DNA of 64,000 nucleotides from Melampsora larici-populina 98AG31 (GCF_000204055.1 NW_006768827.1:353800-417799), one strand, 5' to 3'. Numbered from the stretch's first letter, positions 1 through 11,543 are shown. Numbers and translations: made by a program. Notes: generated from the letters alone by a model not told the origin.

Positions 1-498
1 AACAAACCCAACATCACGTGTAAGTAAGTGAAAGACACGGTCCCAACTTGTCACATTAGATGATACATGAATCATCTGGCGAGGCCTTTTTGCAAATACT
101 TCAAGTTCACCCACCTTCCTTCGATCAATACTAATCGATATCGCAATCTATTCTCCCCAAACTTCTGAATTCTTTTGACTTTCGATTACAAACAAACTCC
201 TCATCTTGCAAGCGTTGGTTGGAGGTCATCTTCTTCTCAGTAAATTCGATTCAATCCCAAAGGTTTGATCCTACATCCTATATATTTGAATCAGACTCGT
301 TCGATCCACTGACTATCATGTATGGATCATATTTCGTCTAACTTGCGTTTTAGATCTTAGAAGCCTTGTTTTCATTGATTTTCTCGATTTGCTCAATCAC
401 AGCCGACTCATTCTACTGGATCGATCGATCGGTAACTACGATGTCTGACTTGTGTTTTATTAAAAAGCTTCCTTTTAATTGATTATAGATTTTTCTTA
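1..498. other. AT-rich flank, no gene seen
   Basis: No open frame of note and no recognisable RNA gene. It reads directly into the duplicated leader upstream of the Tet-like gene, so it may hold that gene's promoter and first untranslated exon. Runs of the motif GATCGATC occur near 420-430. Nothing more specific can be supported. Confidence 0.4.
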
Positions 499-1218
499 CA
501 ATACATCACACTTGATCACAACCGACTCAATTGACTCGATTGATCGATACCAAGTCGAACCACACCATCTTTTACAATTCAACCATTGAATTCAATCGCT
601 TGCCAGTTGCTTTGCTTGACCCTGTTTGTTTGACTCCGTTCTACGATTCGGGGTCTCGCGTTCTGCTGGGAAGTTTTTGCATTTTTGGTTTGATTAGTTT
701 TGTTAGTTGTTACTTCATCAATCGTAAGTTTTTCTTACAACTCTTTTTGTCGATTTGCTCTGCTTAATGATCAACCTTGCTTACAATTGTTTTGTGAACT
801 CTACTTCTTTAGGACCTTGTGGTCGTTTGTTTGACTCCGTAGTACAATTCAGGGTCCCCAATACATCACACTTGATCACAACCAACTCAATCGACTTGAT
901 TGATCGATACCAAGTCGAACCACACCATCTTTTACAATTCAACCATTGAATTCAATCGCTTGCCAGTTGCTTTGCTTGACCCTGTTTGTTTGACTCCGTT
1001 CTACGATTCGGGGTCTCGCGTTCTGCTGGGAAGTTTTTGCATTTTTGGTTTGATTAGTTTTGTTAGTTGTTACTTCATCAATCGTAAGTTTTTCTTACAA
1101 CTCTTTTTGTCGATTTGCTCTGCTTAATGATCAACCTTGCTTACAATTGTTTTGTGAACTCTACTTCTTTAGGACCTTGTGGTCGTTTGTTTGACTCCGT
1201 AGTACGATTCAGGGTCCC
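499..1218 (+). repeat. Exact 360-bp tandem duplication carrying an exon-intron module
   Basis: Positions 499-858 and 859-1218 are two head-to-tail copies of exactly 360 bp that differ at about four positions. Each copy contains a complete intron-like segment that opens GTAAGTTTTTC and closes CTACTTCTTTAG (724-812 and 1084-1172). Two shorter, more diverged copies of the same exon-plus-intron module follow, with introns at 1263-1351 and 1443-1530. The array lies just 5' of the start codon at 1667, in the same orientation, so I infer untranslated leader exons of the Tet-like gene. Open frames crossing the copies are identical to each other only because the DNA is duplicated; I do not take them as genes. 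Confidence 0.85.
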
Positions 1219-1666
1219 GAGTTCTGGTTTCATTCGTTGTGTTAGTTGTTGCTTTATCAATCGTAAGTTTTTCTTACAAATTTTTTTGTAGATTTGCTCT
1301 GTTTAATGATGAACCTTGCTTACGATTGTTTTGGGATCTCTACTTCTTTAGGATCTTGTGGTTGTTTTTTTTTACTCCGTTCAACAATTCAGGGTCCCGC
1401 GTTCTGGTTTAATTGATTGGGTTAGTTGTTACTTTATCAGTGGTAAGTTTTTCTTGAAACTCTTTTTGTTGATTTGCTCGTTTTAATATCAACCTTGCTT
1501 AAAAAGGTTTTCTCATCTCTACTTCTTTAGGATCTTGTGCTCGTCCCTCGTGTAGCTTTTTTTACTTTTGGACTCAGTATATTGGAATCACTTTCTAGGT
1601 AGGTATCTTTCTCGATGTTCTTGTTCAATCAATTCTCTAACAATAATCTCACTTGTAATGCACAGA
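1219..1666 (+). other. Degenerate third and fourth leader modules and last 5'-UTR intron
   Basis: Two further copies of the leader module lie here, with intron-like segments 1263-1351 and 1443-1530 sharing the same donor (GTAAGTTTTTC) and acceptor (CTTCTTTAG) blocks as the 360-bp repeats. A final leader intron probably runs 1599-1665 (donor GTAGGT, acceptor CACAG), ending two bases before the ATG at 1667. Transcript structure is inferred from splice-site sequence alone. Confidence 0.5.
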
Positions 1667-3080
1667 ATGGGTCGTGGAAGAGCTGAAAAGGCAAAAAAAG
1701 CAGCCGGTATTAAAGTACCAAATCGGAAATCTAAAACTTCAAAATGCTATATTGAAGGGAAGGCTAGATATAGAAAAACTGTACATATTGGACGTCCTCT
1801 CCCTCGTAAACACGCCAATAGAACCGCTCTCAAAGCTAAACTTGCTAGAGAGCTAGGGCTTCCTTCCGACACTGTTTTTATTTTCAGGTATAGCTTGAAT
1901 GATTGACCAGACCTTGGACCGTATGAACCAATCCACATCAAAGAAGGAACTGTGGTTGTTGTGGATAAGAAGACCCTAGATGTAGTATTAATTGTCCGAT
2001 GTAATCCATTTGCTGAGATGGAGGATGAGCTGAAAGAGAAGTTTGCTCACTCGATATCAACCACTTACCTTCACGCTCGTGCCCGCAACAATTGTAAATT
2101 TCACAATTCGATCCAAGGTATCAAGGATGATAAAAGTTACACTGGTTTTATGGGGTGCTGTGGTTGGAGAGGAGGTTGTGAAAAATGCAAATCAGCAGGT
2201 GTGTTTGATTCTCTCTCCATGATCTGCTCGAGTCAGACATATCCTTATTCTTCCTTGATATCTTCAGGTGTTTACAGTATCAGTTCTTTCGGTTCTGCAA
2301 CTGATGAGCGAATTGAAAGTGATCAACAGCGTATGGAACAATTTCAACGGATTCGTGACTTCTGGGCCGAGCGCTTTGGTTCACTCTCCATGTTTGTCTT
2401 TCAAACAAATCTGGACTTGGCTTCAGAAGCGGATGTCCCCGGATTTCACGATGCCCGATGGCAGTATACTCAAAACGGCAAGGTCTTTGCATCCAACCTA
2501 GTAGTTACCTGCGATGGATTCTATAACGAAGCTCATTTGGATCATGATCGTACAAGGTATAGTTTTGGTATGTTTTGCCTTGCAAATCGGAAGACAGGCC
2601 GACCTCATGAAAAGGCAAAAGAAAAGAATCTAGGTAATTCAAAGGGTTCAACATTTCGTGTTGAGGAGTTTGGAATATGTGTCCCATTTTACCTATGTGA
2701 GGGAGTGGTAGAAATGATATGGGACACGACTGTAAGTTTTATTCACCCAGCTGAGTGAGGAGATACAGTTTTTTGTGACAAATCTAACCTTTTGATAATC
2801 ATAGATTCTCCATTATACGACGGAGTCACAGTCGTTCAAGCCAGATGGAAGTGTGACAAAACACAAATTATGTCAGGTGACCAGGTATGGTTCATCCTGT
2901 CAGATTTCGGAGTCTTTGGTTCAACGTATCCAGTTCCTTTCTGAGAAGAAGAAAACCATGGGAGAGAAAGAGTGGTTAAAGTATTGCCAGACGCGTGTAA
3001 AATCATATGAGGATGAGGTAGAAAAAAAGAAAAAAAAAACTCAGATAAGAAAAAAAAGACATGAACAATTTGTGATTTAG
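1667..3080 (+). pseudogene. Tet-like 2OG-Fe(II) oxygenase, fungal TET/JBP-type family, with an in-frame stop
   Basis: Three exons are proposed: 1667-2198, 2268-2731 and 2805-3080 (introns 2199-2267 and 2732-2804), 424 codons in all. The product resembles the Tet-like 2OG-Fe(II) oxygenases that are expanded in basidiomycetes and often travel with transposons. The first region is basic. The double-stranded beta-helix shows the iron-binding H-x-D at about residues 267-269 (context NEAHLDHD), a distal His near 335 just after the second intron, and a conserved TRYGSS block behind it. The tail is a Lys-rich coiled stretch. A TGA at 1904-1906 (codon 80, in the context SLND-stop-PDLG) interrupts an otherwise continuous frame. 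It is not removed by any obvious intron, so the gene is probably a recent pseudogene or a polymorphic null. The 69-bp first intron is a multiple of three, so its retention would also stay open. Members of this family may oxidise 5-methylcytosine; the substrate here is unknown. Confidence 0.72.
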
Positions 3081-3179
3081 ATTGATTGGATAAAAAATGA
3101 AAAGATGAACTCAGATGAGATTGATTTAGATTGATTCCAAGAAAGAAAGTGAACAGATTTAAGAACATTTCTTTTTTTA

Positions 3180-3775
3180 ATCATCACCCTGTGCGTTAAA
3201 AATGGACTCCATGAGTGAAATTTGGTGAAAACCCTCTTCCCCACAGGTGGGAACAGTAAGAAGTAGATTCACACTGCTGAAAATGCCTTTTGCCCATGTG
3301 GGACAATAAGTTTTTGCCCGGATAGAAAAATCACCAGCGAATGTGAGTGAAATTCCTCAAGACTCCATGGGTTAAACTTGCTGAAAAACCTTTCCCCACA
3401 GGTGGAAATAGTGAGATGTAAAATCACACGGCTGGAAATGACTTTCACCCATGTGGGAAAATACGTTTTCCCCCAGGTGGGAAAATTTGTTTTCCCCCAG
3501 GTGGAAAAATCAGTTCAAACTCTGGTGAATCTGTGGGAAAGACTTTCACCCAGGTTGGAAAATCTGTCTCATTAGGTGGAGTTGCGGGAAGTACTGTTTC
3601 ACCTATGTGGGAAATAACTTTTTTCTGCACACAGGCGGGAATAGTTTGCACACTCAGGCAACATTGTGGGAAATCCTTTCCCCCAGGTGGGAAAGAACAT
3701 TCATACTGGAGTGAAATTGTGGGAATGACTTACACCCAACTGCAAAATTTACATATATTTAGGGGGAAATGAACA
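3180..3775. repeat. Cluster of CCCAGGTGGG-type short palindromic motifs
   Basis: About ten imperfect copies of a C-run/CANNTG/G-run motif (for example CCCCAGGTGGGAAAA, CCCATGTGGGAAAA, CCCACAGGTGGGAA) occur at irregular 20-60 bp spacing between about 3239 and 3695. Each is a quasi-palindrome around an E-box-like CANNTG core. Three-frame translation gives short low-complexity frames on both strands, which I treat as by-products. The array lies downstream of the Tet-like gene. Confidence 0.6.
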
Positions 3776-3949
3776 CATGCAAGTTTGTGAAATTGCAAAA
3801 CATGTTTTAGGTTTTGAAGAGATATGTTTTTGTTGCATGAAATCAGATCTTTGATTGTTAGTCAATTTTGTAAGAGTCTCAAGATCTCAAGGGGGCGCAG
3901 GTTATATGTTTTGAATGTGTGGTGGTTTTACACAATCTGAGCGCATTAT

Positions 3950-5290
3950 CAGGCTGGTCTAGTGGTCAGATGAAAGTCTGTGGATGTGTGTTGATTGGCA
4001 GATCAGTCTGTGTATGACTTGGTAGGGCAGTATCCGGGCCACAGACAAGTCTGCGGGAATGAATTGGTCAATTTTCCACGGATGGCCAGACAAGTCTGTA
4101 GATGGCTTGTCAGAGCCGTGGCCGCAGACTAGTCTGCAGAGATGACTTGTTCAGCTGTGCACGGATTGCAAGACTAGTCTGTATAGGGCTTGGCAGAGCA
4201 GTACCTGGGCCGCAGACTAGTCTGTAGACGGCTTGTCAGAGCTGTACCAGGGCCGCAGACTAGTCTGCAGTGATGACTTGTTCAGCTGTGCACGGATTGC
4301 CAGACTAGTCTGTATAGGGCTTGGCAGAGCAGTACCTGGGCTGCAGACTAGTCTGTAGATGGCTTGTCAGAGCTGTACCAGGGCCGCAGACTAGTCTGCA
4401 GTGATGACTTGTTCAGCTGTGCACGGATTGCCAGACTAGTCTGTATAGGGCTTGGCAGAGCAGTACCTGGGCCGCAGACTAGTCTGTAGATGGCTTGTCA
4501 GAGCTGTACGAGGGCCGCAGACTAGTCTGCAGTGATGACTTGTTCAGCTGTGCACGGATTGCCAGACTAGTCTGTATAGGGCTTGGCAGAGCCGTACCTG
4601 GGCCGCAGACTAGTCTGCAGAGATGACTTGTTCAGCTGTGCACGGATTGCCAGACTAGTCTGGGGATGGCGCTTGGCAGAGCCGTACCTGGGCCACAGAC
4701 TAGTCTGCAGAGATAACTTGTGCGGCTGTGCACGGATTGCCAGACTAGTCTGTATAGGGCTTGGCAGAGCAGTACCGGGCCGCAGACTAGTCTGCAGAGA
4801 TGACTTGGCCAGTTTTGCACAGATGTCCAGACTAGTCTGTATATTGCTTGTCAGAGCAGTACCTCGGCCGCAGACTAGTCTGCAGAGATGACTTGTTCAG
4901 TTGGGCGCGGATTGCCAGACTAGTCTGTGTATGACATGACAGAGTAGTATCTGGGCCACAGACTAGTCTGTGGGAATGACTTGGTCAATTTCCCATGGAT
5001 GGCCAGAGTAGTCTGTGTATGGCTTGTCAGAGTAGAGTACCTGGACCACAGACTAGTCTGCGGGAATGACTCATTCAGTTGTGCACGGATTGCCAGACTA
5101 CTCTGTGTATGACTTGGCAATGCACCATCTGGGCCACAGAATGGTCTGTGGAGGTGACTTGTTCATTTCTACGCTGGTGGACAGACTGGTCTGGAGGTAT
5201 GCTCTGGGGGTAGTATCAGTGCTACAGACTGGTCTGCAGGGATGACTTTGCCACTTATACGCGAGTGGCCAGACAAGTCTGTATTCTGTG
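3950..5290. repeat. Satellite array with a CAGACTAGTCTG dyad every ~44 bp
   Basis: A tandem array in which the perfect palindrome CAGACTAGTCTG, or its 10-bp core AGACTAGTCT, recurs about 21 times, with variant copies at both edges. Successive dyads lie 41-46 bp apart. Three monomers form a higher-order unit: the block around TGCAGTGATGACTTG recurs at 4268, 4399 and 4530, exactly 131 bp apart. The core of the array (about 4120-5060) is the most regular, and the flanks decay, as expected of unequal exchange. Open frames on both strands simply mirror the repeat. Confidence 0.9.
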
Positions 5291-7866
5291 TGCACATTAC
5301 TTATACACTGCGCAATACACTGTGTGCAAACTTTTGGCAAATGACTCAAGTACATCATTCTTGACCATCTTGTTTGTTGATTTGTGGTGGACGGCGCCGC
5401 AGGCGCCCAATGACTTTGTGTGAAAACACTTTGGTCTTGTGATATTTTTCTTCTACAGACTTGTCTGATAGATCTGGCTGATCTGTACACCAAAAAAGTA
5501 ATATTATCCGAAGATAACGTGTCTCAGCATCTTCGGATAGTATCCGATAGATCTGTACCTCACAGGTGTCTTTTTTATATGGGGACGGGTCAGGATTGTT
5601 GAGGATGGAGGATTAGTTGGCTGGTACGGATAGCAAAATATATACAACAAATTGTAGTAGGGGGACTGCGGCGGGACAATCATTAACAATAAACAATTAT
5701 AACAACAAATAAAATTACACATTTTTTCCCAAGTTACACACAAGTAAAATAAATTATATTATCATCAAAGTCAATTTTGCGAAGTTACGGATATGTTTCT
5801 CTTTTGTCTTTTTTCTTTTTTTAAGGGGACAGAATTGGGTTGTTGAGGATGGTGGATAGCTCGCGGTATTGGATTATTAGTGTTACGGTGAAGCAAATTT
5901 ATCAAATTAAATCAATTTAAATTACAACAAATTAAGTCTGTAGTAGGGGGTTTGGGGAGAGGCTGCGCATTATCAACAAAACAATCAAAGCGGCAACAAA
6001 ATTACAATAAAATTGGATATAAAATGGTTACTACTACAGCAAATCTTTTCTTTTCTTTCTTTTCTTTTACGGGGACGTGAATTGGGGTGTTGGATTGGCT
6101 GTAGGATGGATAGCATTACAACAACATTTATGATTACTATTACGGAAAATTTTGCGTTTTACGAGTTAAAGACTTAGCATTTCATTTACGGCGAGTGCGC
6201 ATCTGGCGAAACAACGCAACTTACAAGTTACAATTATAACATTACATTTTAAAGATACAAAGATACATATATTTCTTGCGAATTAGTACTAGTTAGATAC
6301 GGGACGGAACCCGGTGCGCGTGAATTTATTGTCAAGGCCTAGATTAGAGGTTACTTGAAGTTTGTTTTAGAATATTGTTTGAATTACGGGAATAAGAAAA
6401 TATTATCAAAATATCTCAAAGGTTACGGTTATGATTTTACGAGGAGGTTGGCGAAGTTTTACGGATAAGTGCAACGGGAAGATGTTATATTTTAGTAAGA
6501 GATGAATGAAAAGTAGAAGTTGACGTAGTGGTTTTTGATTTAAGTTGGGGGAGGCAAATCACAATTGCAGAAATTTTTCATCGAAGTTGGGGGAGGTCGT
6601 CATCAATTATTTCTTTCAAGGCATACATAGTTTTCACAAATTTGCAGACATTTTATTTCGAAAATTAGCGGTAGCGCTGAGGACAGCGTAGAAGTTGGGG
6701 GAGGATGTGAAAAGCAAATCCTTCAACAGTGTATGATATCACATTATCATAACTACAGTTTTCAAAATTAATGATCTTTACATTCATAATCTCAAGGCTC
6801 AAGTTTCATCCTCAAGTTGATTGGGCTCATCCCATTTCTGATCATAGTTTTCTGGCTTTGAATTAGGTGCCTTGATTACTTTATAACATCTCATTATTAC
6901 ATTAGATAAACTACATACAAACAAAATCAGACAAATGAAAGAGGAATTCTTAAAAACATAAGTCAGTGGCTAGCTGCAAAGAAATGAAAATGAAAGCAAA
7001 AATCGAAATGTATACAGATTATCATTGACTGATATTGACTGAGATTGAAACAATCAACTGAAGAACTGGTTCGATTTTGGGGCACAAGTTGAAATGGAGG
7101 ATTAGGTAGTGTCATCAGAAATCAAGATCAAGTAAAAGTAAAATAACTTAATAAAAGGAATGAACATAAGCTGTCAGAATCAAAATCAAAAGATTGGAGA
7201 TCAAGGTTGAAAGATGGTGTGATCTTAATTGGTTGAGGGCGAGATCGAAATGAAGTTGTGAATGATTGGAGCTGGGAAAGAATCTGATCGAGTGATTCAA
7301 CTAAAGCTACATTAAGAAAACATAAAGAATTAAAGAATCAGTGATGAGATAGGAAAAAAATCGAAAATCGAAATACATAAATAGAGATTGAATTGGAAGG
7401 AGGTAGTGTTGAAGTTAGTAAAGATAAGATAGAACAATGAGAGTGGAAAACAGATTAAAATGAACAAAGACTTACTTGATAGTCAAAAGCATGTGATTGA
7501 GGTGAGAAAGGAATCGGTCGGAATCGGTCGGAGCGAAAGGAACAAAGCGGGGAAAGATTGAGGAAAGAGCCTTGAGGCTGAGTTGTGGTTTTGGTTAGGG
7601 AAAGATATATAAAGGGGGATCTGTCTGTTCGCATCTAGGAGTGTGTTCGTGTTGGAGTCCAAGTGAGAATCCTTGTGTGTGTCCTAATTTGTGATATCAA
7701 GTGTTTAGTTAGTGTAGTATTTGTGTCCGAGTGTATGTTGTTTGAGATCGAGTGTCCTAGAAGAGTTAAAAGAAGAAAAGTTTGTTTTATTAGTTAATTG
7801 GTCATCAAAGAAAGAGACAGCTTAAAGTATCAGAACTTACCTTTAGAAAGGATTGATCGTAAAGCG
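5291..7866. other. Intergenic region with degenerate repeats, no gene seen
   Basis: No supportable coding gene. A perfect 10-bp hairpin (ATCCGAAGAT ... ATCTTCGGAT) lies at 5506-5538. Three degenerate tandem units of about 245 bp start with GGGGAC at 5581, 5825 and 6071. The motif GTTGGGGGAGG occurs three times (about 6544, 6587 and 6697). The last copy is followed by TGTG and resembles a polypurine-tract/LTR junction, but no matching LTR was found. The rest is AT-rich. Confidence 0.5.
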
Positions 7867-8254
7867 TTAGGGCACGTTTGGTAGCGCTTTTTGTAGGGAG
7901 TTTATTGGAATAAACTCCCTTGAAATTTGGAAAAAACGCTGTTCAAAAAAAGTCGTTTGGCAGCGATTACGGTACCCAAAAGAAACTCCTTCCCCGTCCT
8001 CAAAGGAGTTTAAAAGGTACGTTTTGAAAACCGCAAAAAGGGAGTTTTTCCACTCGTAAAACTCCTTTTCGAACTTGGTCAAATTTCATTTCGACACTCT
8101 TCAACCCACCTCGACGTCAACAAAATCATACTCTGGCTCCTCGACGTCAACCACCTCTCAACGGTTTTCATCACTCTTCTCCCACTTCCAACATCCACCT
8201 TCTTCCTTTTTGTTTGTTGTTTGATCTCGACTTTTGACCCTCCTTGTTCATATC

Positions 8255-9634
8255 ATGCCTTGAGCCAAGAAAGATCCGAACGCTCCAAAAGTCGCGAGAG
8301 CAGTCTGGACCGATTCCAAGATTCGTTTTATACTCAACGAGTTTTTAACTGAAAAAGAGGATGGTAACATGATTGGTGGCAACTGGAAACCCGTGGCTTA
8401 CACCAATGTTCACGAGAGATACACTCTTGCGTATCCAGAAGACAAGGTGAATAGAGAACAAATCAAAAATTTATACACCACAGTCAGTTGTTTGTCTTGA
8501 TATCAAATTCAAAATCGATTCATCATTTTAATCAAAGTTCTTTTATTTTTTCTTCGGCTATCGATCTAGAGCAAGAGTTCTTATACTGGAATGAAAAAAG
8601 TCAAAATGACCTCTGGAGTTGGATGGGTTGGTGGCAAGATCGACATGCCAAATGAATGGTGGGAGAACGTAGGCAAGGTCAGTTGTTTTGCCTGCTATTC
8701 TTCTTGAGATTGTCTCGGCTGACCGTGTTTTGATTTTCTTAGAAAGACAAGGACGCGATGAAGCTTTGAAACAATTCATTCGACTACTACAAAGAAATGG
8801 ATGCAATGCTTCATGGATCTAAACCGGCTGGGGCTTTACGTACTGGCACAAGTTCTGGTACACGAGTTGAGGCAGAGAATAACGAGGAAGAGGAAATTGA
8901 AATTATAGATCATGATAATTTAGAAGAAAGCAAAGAAGAAAGCAGATATGATGAAGTAGATGCACAAGGATTGACCCAAGCCAAAAGAGACCTCGATGAT
9001 CTTCCAGATTCAGATGAAGAAGTTTCAACTGAAAAAGGCAAAGGTAAAGCAATTGTATCAGGTTGCTATATTTTCGATTTTTCAATATTTTCTACTTTTC
9101 AATTGATATACAAGTCTAACTGACTATACCATTGTTATTGATGGAACAGACTCACAAAACCTCGATCTTCCAACTCCAAAGAACCCTACCACCGTCTCTA
9201 CTATCAGAAAAGAAGGTACCAAGCCTTCGACTTCAAAATCTACCCCTGTTTCGAACATCAAGAAGAAAATGCCGGCTTGCGAGGTCAAACCAGTCACACT
9301 GGCAACTGCAATTGCTTCGGCTTCCGATAACTTGGCTATCAAGGCTCAAGAGAAGGCAGATTGCTCTGCTCAGCTCAATTCAGCCATAACCGAAGCAGCT
9401 CGCATCAAGGCCGACAAGCTTCCAAACTTACAGAAGGCTCTGGAACTCTTCAACCCCGCCAGCAAAGATCAATTTCCCAACTTAGACGACCGATTAATTT
9501 CGATTGATGTCATATCACAGGAGGCTAAAGCGGCTGTCTTTGGTGGTCTAGATCCAAAGATGCGCTGGGTTTGGCTCAAAGCACAGGTGAATGTTATCAA
9601 GGAGGCTAGGGAAAAAAATCAAGGATCATCTTAA
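8255..9634 (+). pseudogene. Myb/SANT-like accessory protein of the PIF/Harbinger element, two in-frame stops
   Basis: Four exons are proposed: 8255-8482, 8570-8677, 8743-9061 and 9150-9634, 380 codons with all splice phases consistent. The N-terminus has the tryptophan pattern of Myb/SANT-like DNA-binding domains (AVWTDSKIRFILNEF, then NEWWENVGK), followed by an acidic linker and an Ala/Lys-rich C-terminal region. In PIF/Harbinger elements this second protein binds DNA and helps import the transposase. TGA codons interrupt the frame at 8261-8263 (third codon) and at 8767-8769, inside KL-stop-NNSF. Both are one C-to-T change from CGA (Arg). That is inference until aligned to intact copies. Confidence 0.75.
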
Positions 9635-9762
9635 AAAAATATGTATCATTACTCAAAAATAATTACTACAATGCAAATTTTAATTCAGACTCAAAAGAGA
9701 GCAGTTTTTTTTATATTTTGTACAAGAATCAAATAAACACTATATCAAATTTTCTTTTGGAT

Positions 9763-9880
9763 GAAATTATCAACTATTATGAATGTTTTATCAATGATAC
9801 TAGATACATTTTTGCTGATGAAATTGTTGACCATATGAATGTCTTATCGATGATACTAAATACAGTTTTGCTGAATGAAA
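9763..9880 (+). repeat. 57-bp tandem repeat, two copies
   Basis: Two imperfect 57-bp units beginning GAAATT at 9763 and 9820, with a third start at 9877. They lie between the two convergent genes of the Harbinger element, in the region where their transcripts would end. Confidence 0.55.
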
Positions 9881-10028
9881 TAATAATACAAATTGAGTTA
9901 TATATGTTTTTCTGATATTTTTTTGTTTGTCTGGTGAGAAATAAAATCAACATAAAAGGTTGATATAGTCAGTATGTTGTATTGGAGAGAATCGAAAATT
10001 TGACTTACTACATGTAAAGCTATTTCAA

Positions 10029-11311
10029 TCAGTGATGATTTCTGTGAGCTTGATAATGAGCCCACATCCTCATCGCAATCTCATCTCTAAACGCATTTGC
10101 AGCACCTCGATCATTCCTTACCGCAGGAACAAAATCGTCTTGAGCTTGACGGATCCATGCCTGATCTCGCTCACGTTGTTCTTCATCAAATTCTCCAAAG
10201 AATTGATCTTCACCACCTCGCATGATGAGGTTGTGAAGAACAGCGAGTGCCACTACAAGACTTCCTTGTCGATGTAATGGAAATCTTCGCATTAGGACTA
10301 GAATCACAAATCGTATCTTCCAGACTCCGAAGTCTCGTTCGATGATCATTCTCAGTTGAGAATGGCGATAATTGAACAATTCTTGGTAATTTTGTGGTGC
10401 GGTTCGGCCTCGAGCCCACTCTTGAATGTGGTAGCGAAATCCACGGTATGGTGTTAAGATACCATTACCGTTGGCGTAGGCAGCATCACCAAGATAGAAG
10501 CGTCCTAGGATGGGAAACAGTCCTAAGTGATATATATATATAAGTTGAAGAAAATGAAAGACTCACCCTCTGGTATAACAAAGGCACCATCGTGTCTTGC
10601 GGCATATAGTACGTCAGGATCAGAAGTACTACCTTCAAAACCGGCAAGTACGAAAGAAAACGTGAGATCGAAATTGCAGGCCGCCAGAACATTCTGGCTC
10701 AGATCACCCTTTTGATCACGGTAGGGAGCTTGGTCGGCGACTGGAGCTCTCACAGGAATGTGAGTCCCATCGAGGGCACCAACACACCCATCAAAGAAAG
10801 GTGAGTACCTCGTACTTTCGGAGATTTTATCTGGGATCGGCGTATCAGGCCCTGGTTGAACAATGATTTCATCTTTCAGGCTTTCAAGAATATCGAGTAC
10901 TTTGTTATAATATCTTGAAATAGTTTCGCCGGAGTGTGGCCATCGCTCAGCAGCCGTAGCGTTGGTAGAGGTGTTACCAACTATGTACAGGAATATCATC
11001 ACCTGCTCGTTGGCAGAGATGTGGATAGTGTCTTCGAGGTGGGGTCCAAGGATCTTCATGACACCTTTGAACGTGGCTTTGTCCATTCGACAAACTTGTC
11101 GAAACCTTCCCGGATGACCATTCAACAACTCTCGCTCGTAGAGAAATCCTTGAAGAGCGGAGTCGTGATACGGTCTCCTTGGCAGAGCTCTTCGAGCCAC
11201 GCGGTTCCGAGCGTGCTCAAGTAGTAGATTGAGGAGCTCATCGTCGCTGTCCTCATCAGACGAGGACAGCCATTCCGGTCTGAAGTCTCCAGATGAATCT
11301 GTATCGGACAT
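10029..11311 (-). CDS. PIF/Harbinger DDE transposase (HARBI1/DDE_Tnp_4 type)
   Basis: Two exons: 11311-10567 and 10504-10029, with an intron 10505-10566 (donor GTGAGT, acceptor CCTAG), giving 406 residues. A closer acceptor at 10523 also keeps frame but gives a 44-bp intron. The start is the first ATG of the open frame (MSDTDSSG). The N-terminus is acidic. A helix-turn-helix-like region sits at about 100-145. The catalytic triad is visible: D181 in GALDGTHIPV, D255 in YLGDAAY and E304 in MIIERDFG. No stops or frameshifts interrupt it, so this copy may encode active enzyme. It converges on the Myb/SANT-like gene of the same element. Confidence 0.9.
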
Positions 11312-11543
11312 CGGTGGTGAATCCAGATGAATACAGTTGGTGAGATGTGACGTGCAAGAAGATGTGAGAAGTGGTAAACAGGGTTTGAATGAAAGTTCAA
11401 CCAAACGAGTTTTTTTCGAATGTACTCAAAACGGAGTTTTTTTTGAAAAAGCTCGATTTTGCACAAAAGCTCCTTCGCCCCGGGGCAATGTACCCGGGGG
11501 TAATTGGGGTTTATTTTAAAAATCGCTACCAAACGTGCCCTTA

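Larger units (their letters stand above)
7870..11540. mobile_element. Complete PIF/Harbinger-type DNA transposon (3671 bp)
   Basis: The terminal inverted repeats are GGGCACGTTTGGTAGCG at 7870 and its reverse complement ending at 11540. They continue imperfectly for about 22 bp. The element is flanked by the 3-bp target duplication TTA (7867-7869 and 11541-11543), the classic PIF/Harbinger target. It carries the two expected genes facing each other: a Myb/SANT-like gene on the plus strand and a DDE transposase on the minus strand. The TIRs and target duplication are intact, and the transposase frame appears open, while the Myb-like frame has two stops. It could therefore be mobilised if the second protein is supplied elsewhere. 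Confidence 0.93.

Noticed and set aside
531..1127. Two identical ~75-residue open frames
   Set aside because: They exist only because the 360-bp leader unit is duplicated; they span splice-like signals and contain no recognisable domain.
4583..5493. Several open frames on both strands in the satellite, with Arg/Leu-rich repeats
   Set aside because: They mirror the palindromic tandem repeat in every frame; no start context or homology supports a protein.
6690..6720. GTTGGGGGAGGA followed by TGTG as a polypurine tract and LTR start
   Set aside because: No second LTR, no terminal CA partner and no coding sequence for a retroelement nearby.
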